From CAZICM01 sp964537685 (GTDB taxonomy: Bacteria > Myxococcota_A > Polyangia > Polyangiales > Polyangiaceae): a stretch of DNA of 64,000 bases. The stretch spans positions 1 through 64,000 of the forward strand of contig CAZICM010000016.1 in NCBI GenBank assembly GCA_964537685.1, in the 5' to 3' direction. Both the position numbers and the translations under genes were made by a program. Each line of letters opens with the position of its first letter. The first letter of the stretch is position 1. The notes under the pieces were generated by a model. The model ran no database searches. It was not told the DNA's origin and worked only from the letters and a program-made list of their open reading frames with translations. This document shows positions 41,718 to 49,808 of this stretch, piece after piece.

Positions 41718-43351
41718 GCGTGATCACCGAACGCTTCGTTGTGGAACGGGAAGTCGGCACGGGCGGCATGGGGACCGTCTTTCGTGCTGTCGACCGGGAA
41801 ACAGGAGCGTTCGTTGCCCTCAAAGTCCTTCAGAAGCAACTGCACACCGAGACCGAGCGTTTCTTGCTCGAGGCGAGAGTGCTCTCCCAACTGCAGCACC
41901 CCGCCATCGTTCGCTATGTCGCTCACGGCGTAACCAGCGACGGCGCACCATTTATCGCGATGGAATGGCTTGAAGGCGAGGACCTGTGGGCTCGCCTTCA
42001 GCAGCGCGTATTCACGATTGAAGAGACTGTGCTGGTCGCGCGGAGGCTCGCCGAAGCGCTCGCGTCTGCGCACGCGCAAGGCATCGTTCACCGCGACATC
42101 AAGCCCAGCAATATCTTCCTCGAAGGCAACGACGTCGGGCGCGTAAAGCTCTTAGATTTCGGCGTGGCGCGCATGCTCGACGTTCAGCGCCAGCTCACGA
42201 TGACGGGCACTTTTCTTGGAACGCCTGCGTACACAGCGCCCGAACAGGCGCGCGGCGAGCGGCATATCGGCCCCGAGGCGGATGTATTTTCGCTGGGCTG
42301 CGTCCTCTTCGAATGCCTCACAGGCCGCGGGCCATTCGACGCCGACAACGTGATGGCCGTACTCACGCGGCTCCTGATGGAACAGCCCGCGCGCCTGCGC
42401 GAACACCGCCGCGATATCCCAGAATCTGTCGCATCGCTGGTCGAGCGGATGATCTCCAAAGATCCAAAAAAACGTCCCGCAAACGGCGCCGCGGTGCTCA
42501 CAGAAATCTGCTCGCTCACCTGGCAAAACGCCCAAGCCGCGCCCGCCGCCCAAGCCATCGCCGCCCCGCCGGCTGTATCGTTCGCGTCGTCCGCGCCTGC
42601 ATTTCCCCTTCAGAGCCAGCCTTCCCACGCTCCTCCGAGCGTCGTGTTTGCCGCATCGGACCCGATGTCCACACCCGCCGAACGCCTCGCGCGAAGCAGC
42701 ATGATGCGGCGCATTGAGGAGCCTGAATCGAAATCAAAACTCGCTCCTTCGCCCTTTGAATCGCAGGTCACGCACATCCAGCCCAAGCTCGAATCGCAGC
42801 CCGTGCCCGCGGTGCAGCCTCGCCTCTCGCCGCCTGCGATCGCCTTCACACGGCCCAACTTCGCACCGCCCCAGGCCGCCCCGCCGCCTCAAGCTGCGAC
42901 GCCTCCTCAAGCCGCGACGCCTCCTCAAGCTGCGCCGCCGCCTCAAGCTGTCGCGCCACCCGCTGCCGTGGCTCAAGCCCCTGCGAAACCTGCGGATCGC
43001 CCTCCGCCCTCGGTTGTAGCGCCTTCCACATCGCGCCCCGGCTCCTCCCAGCTCAAGCGCTACAAGCTCATGGGCTTTGCCGCTTCCCTCGTGGAGCATC
43101 GCGAAAAGCCTTCAAATCTAGGCGACGTCTCCGATCGCGTTTACGATCTTTTGGCCAAGTACGTCTCGATGCCCTGGGCGATGATGCAATCGCACTGCAC
43201 ACGGCTTGGCCGCGACCCTTACAACCTCAGGCGCGAAGACGTTCCAGACATTGCGGAGGCTCTCTCCAAAGCCATCACACCCTTCGCGGGTCCGAAGGGC
43301 GCAGCGGCGCTGTTAATGGAGCTTGCCGCCCTATCCACTCAACCGACCTAA
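41714..43351 (+). CDS. Hanks-type Ser/Thr protein kinase with Pro/Ala-rich linker
   Basis: A 545-aa kinase. The Gly-rich loop is VGTGGMGTVF, the ATP Lys is in FVALKVL, the catalytic loop is HRDIKPSNIFL and the metal-binding loop is LLDFGVARM. An activation segment TFLGTPAYTAPEQARG follows. Kinase about residues 7-265. A long Pro/Gln/Ala region (about 285-440, with repeated PPQAA units) leads to a small C-terminal helical domain (about 450-545, SDRVYDLLAKYVSMPWAMMQ) of unknown role. There is no membrane segment. ATG 41714 overlaps the V4R stop. The PPQAA tandem codons are slippage-prone. Confidence 0.95.
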   Translation: MSVITERFVVEREVGTGGMGTVFRAVDRETGAFVALKVLQKQLHTETERFLLEARVLSQLQHPAIVRYVAHGVTSDGAPFIAMEWLEGEDLWARLQQRVFTIEETVLVARRLAEALASAHAQGIVHRDIKPSNIFLEGNDVGRVKLLDFGVARMLDVQRQLTMTGTFLGTPAYTAPEQARGERHIGPEADVFSLGCVLFECLTGRGPFDADNVMAVLTRLLMEQPARLREHRRDIPESVASLVERMISKDPKKRPANGAAVLTEICSLTWQNAQAAPAAQAIAAPPAVSFASSAPAFPLQSQPSHAPPSVVFAASDPMSTPAERLARSSMMRRIEEPESKSKLAPSPFESQVTHIQPKLESQPVPAVQPRLSPPAIAFTRPNFAPPQAAPPPQAATPPQAATPPQAAPPPQAVAPPAAVAQAPAKPADRPPPSVVAPSTSRPGSSQLKRYKLMGFAASLVEHREKPSNLGDVSDRVYDLLAKYVSMPWAMMQSHCTRLGRDPYNLRREDVPDIAEALSKAITPFAGPKGAAALLMELAALSTQPT

Positions 43352-43377
43352 CAGCGCAATTGGCGCACGCGGACGCA

Positions 43378-45213
43378 ATGAGAACATCGCTCATCCAAAC
43401 ACTTGCTGTTTTGCTTGCTGCGCTGGCTCTACTGATAGCGCTGCCCGCGCGCGCCCAATCGATAGCGGTCACGCCCATACAGGACGAGACATCCGATTTA
43501 CCGGACGACGTACTTTCGCGGCTCAACGAGCATTTAAGGCAAACCATAGGCACCCAGGGCGGCTACACCGTCATCGCGGCCGACGCGCCTCCGGACACGC
43601 TTCGCTACATCGCGCAGGGAGCGCTGCGCACCAGCCTTATTCATAAAGGCGCAAACGAAGCTGTCGTTGCAGAGCTCACCGGCTTTGACGGAAAAGTGCT
43701 CAATGGCCGGGGCTACATCACTTACCAAAACGATCCCCGGGACACGCTGGAAGCCCGTCTAAAAGCGGCGCTCAGCTATGTGGTGGCACAAGTGACAGGA
43801 CGGGCGCCCGCGCCTCAGCAAACGCCGTCCCTGCCGCCCTATTCGCAGCCTCCGCCTCCACCGCCGCCTCGGCCCTATATCCCGCCGCCCTACATCCCGC
43901 CGCCGCCTCCTCCACCCGAAGAAGACGGCGGCGAAGAATATCCAAACCGCTACGTTGTTGACGTGGGGCTCAACAATCCCACCGATTACTTTTTTGGTCT
44001 CTTTCAGCTTGGGCTCGCCAAGAACGACACCAACAACTTCTTCGGATTATTTCAGGGCAGCGCCTTCGCCAACGAAGACTCGTTTTTTGCCGGCCCCCTT
44101 CAATTTGGAATTGGCCGCAACATCGTCGATGAAGCCTTCTACGGCGGCCTGCAAATCGCGCTGGGCTATAACGACAATCAAATGTTTCGAGGGATTAGCC
44201 AATTCAGTCTTTATGGAAACAGCGTTTATGAAGATTTCGTAGGACTCTTTCAGTTAGCGCTATGGAGCAACAAGGCATCGGCATTTGCGGGCATTTCTCA
44301 AATCGGCCTGGTTAACGGCGCTGGCAATTTTATTGGATTGGCTCAAATTGGCGGATATAACTGTGTTGGAGAATATTCCTATGGAAATGGAGGCTGGACG
44401 ATAGCGGATGGCGGCCACCTATTTGTGGGATTGGGACAATTTGGCCTCATGAATTGCGTTCAAACGCGGCGATTTTATGCTGCGCTGCAGGTCGCGGGAT
44501 TCAACCGGGCCGACGAATTCAATGGCTTGCTGCAATTGGGCCTGGGCAATATGACCGACGATTTTCATGGGATTGCCCAGATCGCGCCTTTATTCAATTA
44601 CGTCGACAATGATTTTTACGGCATTATCCAATTGGGCCTAGTGAGCTCCTCCATTGGCGCATTTAATGGGTTATTGCAGGTAGGCGCTCTCAACACGATA
44701 GGACGCGGGCTCTACCGGGAAATCTTTGGCTATGGCTCCCACGCGAACGACCCAAGCTTTCATGGATTCGCGCAGGTGGGCGGAGCCAATGTGATTGACC
44801 ACGAATTTAGAGGCGTGGCTCAAGTATCGCTTGGCAATTTTGTGGGCTCCACATTTAAGGGCCTGATTCAGGTAGGAGCGGTTGGCAATTACCTCGACCG
44901 GGAATTCTACGGCGGTTTCCAAGTCGGGCTTATTAATTACGTTGACGACGAATTCTATGGGATTGCCCAAGTAGGTGGATTTAATTGGAATGACAGTGAT
45001 TCCTATGGGATGCAAATCGGCGGAGCGAATTTAGTATTCGGCGATCACGCGGGAATTCAGGCAGGCATCTACAACGGAGCCGATCGGGTGTACGGCGCGC
45101 AGATTGGGCTTGTCAACATGACCGATCACCTGCGGGGCGTTCAGATTGGGCTGCTCAATATATCGGGCGACGGCGGGCTGCCCATCGCACCGATTGCAAA
45201 TGTGGGCTGGTAA
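43378..45213 (+). CDS. secreted repeat protein (LA_2272-like surface repeats)
   Basis: About 611 aa with a signal peptide (MRTSLIQTLAVLLAALALLIALPARAQ). An N-terminal domain of about 115 residues (IAVTPIQDETSDLPDDV...) may fold like TolB-type or GTPase-activating modules. A Pro-only linker of PPPPPP/PYIPP units follows. The rest is about 20 copies of an about 20-residue repeat of type F-G-L-x-Q-(L/I/V)-G-L-x-N, ending AQIGLVNMTDHLRGVQIGL. Regular FxG..Q and GL.N.. spacing suggests a beta-solenoid on the cell surface. It follows the kinase by 26 nt, and its 3' end overlaps the convergent kinase gene by 73 nt. Function unknown. Confidence 0.85.
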   Translation: MRTSLIQTLAVLLAALALLIALPARAQSIAVTPIQDETSDLPDDVLSRLNEHLRQTIGTQGGYTVIAADAPPDTLRYIAQGALRTSLIHKGANEAVVAELTGFDGKVLNGRGYITYQNDPRDTLEARLKAALSYVVAQVTGRAPAPQQTPSLPPYSQPPPPPPPRPYIPPPYIPPPPPPPEEDGGEEYPNRYVVDVGLNNPTDYFFGLFQLGLAKNDTNNFFGLFQGSAFANEDSFFAGPLQFGIGRNIVDEAFYGGLQIALGYNDNQMFRGISQFSLYGNSVYEDFVGLFQLALWSNKASAFAGISQIGLVNGAGNFIGLAQIGGYNCVGEYSYGNGGWTIADGGHLFVGLGQFGLMNCVQTRRFYAALQVAGFNRADEFNGLLQLGLGNMTDDFHGIAQIAPLFNYVDNDFYGIIQLGLVSSSIGAFNGLLQVGALNTIGRGLYREIFGYGSHANDPSFHGFAQVGGANVIDHEFRGVAQVSLGNFVGSTFKGLIQVGAVGNYLDREFYGGFQVGLINYVDDEFYGIAQVGGFNWNDSDSYGMQIGGANLVFGDHAGIQAGIYNGADRVYGAQIGLVNMTDHLRGVQIGLLNISGDGGLPIAPIANVGW

Positions 45214-46427
45214 GGAGCCTGTTGCACATCATCCCAATGCCCGCCCGGCTGAGACTTCATCCGGTGCCTCAGCAAGAGCAGCGCCCCGCCCAGCAAAAAC
45301 ACCAGCAGCGCCGCCGCAACCGCAACCCAAATCGGCGCCTTCGTATTGGCCGCCGGACGCATAAACACCTGCGTGGGCGGCTGCGCATAGCCCTGATGCG
45401 AAGGCCCGGCATGTCCCGGGCTCTGCATCCTTCCCGAAGGCGTTTGCCAGCCCTGCTGCTCGCTCGGAGGCAGCATCGGAACGGTGTACCCCCTTCCCAT
45501 TTGCTGGGGCGCACCTAATCCGGGAACCGGCGTCGGCTGCGCCCGCGGCGCAGAGAGATATGGCTCGAGCGTCGCAATCAGCTCTTCCATCGAAGAAAAA
45601 CGCTCATTCGGATTCTTTTTAAGCGTCTTTAAAATCGCTGCCCGCACGCCCGCGGGAAGCGAACTCCCTCCAGGGCCGGGCATGTCAACAATTTCCTGGG
45701 TGAGAATCGTTACAAACAAGGCCGTTATTTTCGATGAGGTATCCCAGGGCAGCGCGCCCACGAACAGCTCATAGGCCATCACACCCCATGAAAATTGATC
45801 GGAACGCCCATCCAAAGGCGTCGCATTAAGCTGCTCCGGCGCCATATATGCGGGCGTCCCCAAAATCCGCCCATCCACCGTCAGCTTCGTCCATTTATGA
45901 ACCCCCGAGGTGCTCGCCGAAAGCGCCTCATCGCTTACCGCGCGCACAATGCCAAAATCCAGCACCTTCACCACGCCGTCATCGCGGATCATCACATTGT
46001 CAGGCTTCACATCGCGATGAATCAAACCAACCCGGTGCGCCGTGCCCAGCGCCTTCGCCACATCGATGAGCCAGCGCAGCTTCAGCGTCCACGGAACATC
46101 GAGCGCCCCCTGATACGAACGCAATGGCCGCCCATTGATAAGCTCCATCGCGATATACGGACAGCCCTGAAATTCGCCGACATCGAAGACCTGCACCGCA
46201 TTGGGATGATCGATCTTCGCGCTCGCCAACGCCTCTCTCCGCATGCGGTGAATGGCTTCGCTGGCCTCCATCGGAAGCGCTCCCGAATCAGGATCGGGAG
46301 CCAGCACCTTAAGCGCCACCTTCCGCTGCAAACGTGTATCCGTCGCGCGGTACACGCAGCCCATCGCCCCCTGACCGAGGACTCCTTCGACAACATAGCG
46401 TTCGAAATGGCTGCCAGGCTGAAGCAT
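45141..46427 (-). CDS. membrane-anchored Ser/Thr protein kinase
   Basis: A 428-aa Hanks kinase. It has a Gly-rich loop EGVLGQGAMGCVY, ATP Lys in KVALKVL, catalytic loop HRDVKPDNVMI, metal loop KVLDFGIVRAV and an activation segment GRILGTPAYMAPEQL, with the kinase about residues 10-275. A Pro/Gln-rich linker is followed by one membrane helix near residues 365-390 (WVAVAAALLVFLLGGALLLL). The short tail would lie outside the membrane. Its 3' end overlaps the repeat-protein gene on the other strand by 73 nt. It belongs to the myxobacterial Pkn type. The substrate is unknown. Confidence 0.95.
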   Translation of the reverse strand: MLQPGSHFERYVVEGVLGQGAMGCVYRATDTRLQRKVALKVLAPDPDSGALPMEASEAIHRMRREALASAKIDHPNAVQVFDVGEFQGCPYIAMELINGRPLRSYQGALDVPWTLKLRWLIDVAKALGTAHRVGLIHRDVKPDNVMIRDDGVVKVLDFGIVRAVSDEALSASTSGVHKWTKLTVDGRILGTPAYMAPEQLNATPLDGRSDQFSWGVMAYELFVGALPWDTSSKITALFVTILTQEIVDMPGPGGSSLPAGVRAAILKTLKKNPNERFSSMEELIATLEPYLSAPRAQPTPVPGLGAPQQMGRGYTVPMLPPSEQQGWQTPSGRMQSPGHAGPSHQGYAQPPTQVFMRPAANTKAPIWVAVAAALLVFLLGGALLLLRHRMKSQPGGHWDDVQQAPYQPTFAIGAMGSPPSPDILSSPI

Positions 46428-46449
46428 AGAGGCGTTGGCTCGCGCGGGC

Positions 46450-47589
46450 TCAGGGGAGCGCCTTCACCCGCATCGTCACCTTTCCTGGAGTTAGAGCGGT
46501 AGCGCCTTCAAACGACTCGAAACGCAGCACAAACTTCGATGTGCCATCGGGGCCGATCACATACCAAGCGGCATCCTTGGGCGCGCGCGGATTGGCCTTT
46601 TCGTCAATCCACATATCGCTGAAAGCCGTCACAATGCGATCGCCTTTGTAGTTCAAGCCCGGCGCCAACAGCGCCGCGTAATCGATCGAATCAAAGCGGG
46701 GAAGCTCGGAATCCGCTGTTTTTTGCTTTACTTCGTCGAGCGTTTCCGAAGCGGTTTTGTCCGCATCCAAATCGACAGCCAGCACACCCCGCGGCCCGCC
46801 CGCATCACCGTTCACGGCAATCTCGCTGCGCCTAAAACACAAATGCCAAGCCGTCGATTTCAGCGCGTCGGGAGGCGTGAGCGACATCAGCGTACCGCTC
46901 TGCAAATCGAGGCAATCGCTGGGCATCGTATCCGGCGGCGAAGGTCCTCCGGCCGTCGCATCGATATTCGTCAAGGTTTGCGTTGGGCCCGCGCCGCTGG
47001 CTGTGAGCTCGGCAAAACGCACCGAATACAAAGCCGATACGGGCGCCCCCTGCTGCTCGCCGTAAAAGCTTAAAACCTGCACCTTCCAATAACGATCTTT
47101 GTCCTTGATTCCGTAGATATGAAAGCGGCTCCAAATGACATGCGCCGTGTTGTCGTACTTCCACCAATCGATAAATGCGCCGCCCGTCGTGTCCGGTGTC
47201 ACGAAGGGAACAATGGGTTCACCCAAGCCGAAATACTCAATGGGATCGAGCGGGCCGAATGCGCTTCCATTGCCTGGGCCGGATGGACCGCTATTGGTGA
47301 AGACATCGTTGCCGCCCATCGCCATATGCCAATCGGTGCTATCGCCGCCCATCGCCGGCGAAATCACGGAAGGCTTTGCCAGATCGATAAAAACCCGCCC
47401 CGTTTCAGGCACATCCACGGTGAGCGGCGTTCCGGGAACCGACGCATCCGCGCCCGCATCCTCTGCGCCTCCCGATGTTCCCCCCGCTCCGTTGGGATGG
47501 CCCACTTCTTCGCTGCATCCCAACAGCAGCGGCAAAACAAGCACACAAGGCCAGTGCCTTCGATAGGTGAACGATTTGGAATGCATCAT
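46450..47589 (-). CDS. HmuY-like lipoprotein (possible heme/iron binding)
   Basis: About 379 aa from ATG 47589, giving a signal peptide MMHSKSFTYRRHWPCVLVLPLLLGC with lipidated Cys. A Gly/Ala/Ser linker precedes the folded domain. The element RYWKVQVLSFYGEQQGAP with YSVRFAEL resembles the HmuY family, secreted hemophores working with TonB receptors. It sits directly downstream of a TonB-dependent receptor gene, which supports this. An alternative start, ATG 47688, overlaps the receptor stop as TAATG and would be perfectly coupled but gives a longer, less convincing leader. Heme binding is inference. Confidence 0.75.
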   Translation of the reverse strand: MMHSKSFTYRRHWPCVLVLPLLLGCSEEVGHPNGAGGTSGGAEDAGADASVPGTPLTVDVPETGRVFIDLAKPSVISPAMGGDSTDWHMAMGGNDVFTNSGPSGPGNGSAFGPLDPIEYFGLGEPIVPFVTPDTTGGAFIDWWKYDNTAHVIWSRFHIYGIKDKDRYWKVQVLSFYGEQQGAPVSALYSVRFAELTASGAGPTQTLTNIDATAGGPSPPDTMPSDCLDLQSGTLMSLTPPDALKSTAWHLCFRRSEIAVNGDAGGPRGVLAVDLDADKTASETLDEVKQKTADSELPRFDSIDYAALLAPGLNYKGDRIVTAFSDMWIDEKANPRAPKDAAWYVIGPDGTSKFVLRFESFEGATALTPGKVTMRVKALP

Positions 47590-47687
47590 TTTTCGTGTGC
47601 GCGCGTGCCAAGGCAGCAAAGCGCGAGCGTAGAGGCGATACGTTTTGCTTACAACGGAAAACGCATGAAAGCCGGCCGGAAGCCGCA

Positions 47688-49706
47688 TTAAAAAGGCAGC
47701 TCGGACCGGATGCCCGCGTACAGCGTTCGCCCTGTGATCGGCCGCTGATCGCCCAAGCGCGACGGATCTTTTTTTACATCCAAGAGATTCAGCCCGCCCA
47801 CATACACAATCGCCTTGGGCCATAAAGTGCGGGACAGGCGGGCATCGAGGGTTTCAAAGCCTGGAGAGCGAAGGTTTTCATCAATAAATGCATCGGTCAC
47901 CGCCCGCCAGCGCAGCACCATCTCGAGTGACCAGGGCAGTTGAGCGTTCAGCGCCGAGTACACCGTATGCGGCGGCCGCCCTTCCAGCGGTCTCAGGTTC
48001 ACATCGTCGCGTGTCCACAAATACGCATAACCCGTCTCCACCCGCACCTTTGGAATGACACGCCATGAAGCATCGAATTGAAATCCCATCGTGCGCGCTT
48101 CACCCACATTGCGATATTTATATTCAGCAATGCCGCCCGCCGTCAGCACCGGATTGTAATCAATATCGATTAAATCTCTAATCCAATTGCCGAAAATACC
48201 GCCGCGGATGATTAAACCCTTCATGGGAGCCAGGGAAATATCACCATTGAGGCCCCAGGATTTTTCGGGAATCAAATCGGAATTGCCTTGAACGCGGTAG
48301 CCATAATAAGAATGGTCAAATACAAAACCGAATTCCTTTGCACTGGGCGCCCGGAAACCCCGCCCGAGCGAAGCCCGGATCACCAAAGGCGCCCATGGAT
48401 TCCACATCATCGAAAGCCGCGGAGCGAGCACGCCTCCATAGCGCAGGTGCTTCTCGCCTCTTAGTCCGCCCAAAACACTGAAGGAATCCTTTAGTTTCCA
48501 CTGCAATTGACCGTAGAGCGAAGCGCTTCCCAGCGATGTCCGTGGCACCTCCATCGTATTGGTCGTAACCAGCGAGCCCTGTGAGGGCACAGTGCGCGAA
48601 ATCTCTTGGCGGAAATGTTCCGACTCGGCCCTCATTCCCAAGGTCCATGTGCGCGCATTTTCGATCACATTGGCGGACACTTCGATACTTTGCATAATAT
48701 CGGAGCGGGTTCGCATTTCGTCCGCCGGCGAATCGCGCCTGTCTTTTTCGGAAGTGCCCGAAAACTGCTGTCGCCCAAGCGCGATCCTCATTTGGGCCGA
48801 CTCGCTCAGGCGAATAATTTCCGAAAGCTGAATTGAAATTCGATCGATGGTTTCGGGTAAATCGATCAAATAAGTCTTCAGGCCCGGCACAACCTGGGAT
48901 TCCAATCCCATCAGATTGTCGCGCAAAAAGCGCAGGCGCACACGGGTTTCAATATGCTCGCCCAAGGCCGCGCCGCCCCGCAGACCCACCATAAAACGCA
49001 TCGATTCAGGCAGCACCAAATCGGGCACGCCTTCGGTCAGCGCAATGCCATCGCTGCGCTGAAACGAAGCATCCAAGCCTACCCATTTGTCTTCGCTGCG
49101 GTAGGCGCCGTTGCCCTGAAAAACAAGACCCTTAAAGCTTCTGCCCTCGAGGCGGGCCCGCCCGCTAAAGCCTTCGATTTCAGGCGGCGCTGTCAAAATA
49201 TTCACCACGCCGCCAATCGCGCTCGTGCCGTACAAAGAGCTCGTTGGGCCGGTTACGACTTCAATGCGTGAAACATCGGTGAGCGGAATAGACGACAGAT
49301 CGATAGCGCCTCCCACATCGCCGACGACCCGCTCTCCATCCTCTAAAATCAGCACGCGCTCGCGGTCAAAGCCTTGAATTTGAATCGCGCTCGGATTGCC
49401 CAAAAAGCCATAGGCGCTTGGGTTCACCTGCACGCCAAGCTGACCTTGCAGGGCCTGCGCGATATCGGTGGCGCCCCTCCGTTCGGCCTCCTCGCGCGTC
49501 ACCACCTCGACGCGCACAGGCGCGCGCCTGCCGCTTTCGGCCGTGCGCGTACCCGTAATCACCACATCCACGCTTTTTTCAGCGGGCGGCGGGCTCTGCG
49601 AAACGCTTTCCGGAGCGGCTTTCGCATCGGGCGGATCGGCGTGCGCCCGCGCGGGCAAGGCCAGCCCTGAAAGAACAAGCAAGGCGCCGCGCAGGGGGAA
49701 ATTCAA
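47688..49706 (-). CDS. TonB-dependent outer-membrane receptor
   Basis: A 672-aa receptor. It has a signal peptide MNFPLRGALLVLSGLALPARAHA, then a Pro/Ser segment and a TonB box region around VDVVITGTR. The plug domain has TDIAQALQGQLGVQVN and the landmark RIEVVTGPTSSLYGTSAIGG. The barrel domain ends in LYAGIRSELPF with the terminal Phe needed for outer-membrane insertion. It is slightly short for siderophore receptors but in range for heme receptors. Its 3' end touches the HmuY-like gene, so the two are probably one heme or iron uptake operon. The TTG start at 49706 lacks a good ribosome site. Confidence 0.93.
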   Translation of the reverse strand: MNFPLRGALLVLSGLALPARAHADPPDAKAAPESVSQSPPPAEKSVDVVITGTRTAESGRRAPVRVEVVTREEAERRGATDIAQALQGQLGVQVNPSAYGFLGNPSAIQIQGFDRERVLILEDGERVVGDVGGAIDLSSIPLTDVSRIEVVTGPTSSLYGTSAIGGVVNILTAPPEIEGFSGRARLEGRSFKGLVFQGNGAYRSEDKWVGLDASFQRSDGIALTEGVPDLVLPESMRFMVGLRGGAALGEHIETRVRLRFLRDNLMGLESQVVPGLKTYLIDLPETIDRISIQLSEIIRLSESAQMRIALGRQQFSGTSEKDRRDSPADEMRTRSDIMQSIEVSANVIENARTWTLGMRAESEHFRQEISRTVPSQGSLVTTNTMEVPRTSLGSASLYGQLQWKLKDSFSVLGGLRGEKHLRYGGVLAPRLSMMWNPWAPLVIRASLGRGFRAPSAKEFGFVFDHSYYGYRVQGNSDLIPEKSWGLNGDISLAPMKGLIIRGGIFGNWIRDLIDIDYNPVLTAGGIAEYKYRNVGEARTMGFQFDASWRVIPKVRVETGYAYLWTRDDVNLRPLEGRPPHTVYSALNAQLPWSLEMVLRWRAVTDAFIDENLRSPGFETLDARLSRTLWPKAIVYVGGLNLLDVKKDPSRLGDQRPITGRTLYAGIRSELPF

Positions 49707-49808
49707 GCGGTTGGAACGGAGAAACGGGCGGATTTGTGTCGAGTAAACGAGGCTACCATTCAGGTCAAGCGGAACCTGCGCAAAGCCTTTCGTTTACGGG
49801 GCGAGAGG

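Noticed and set aside
41714..43351. PPQAA region as a separate gene or CRISPR-like repeat
   Set aside because: It is in frame with the kinase and encodes a Pro/Gln/Ala linker. The unit is far too short and irregular for CRISPR.
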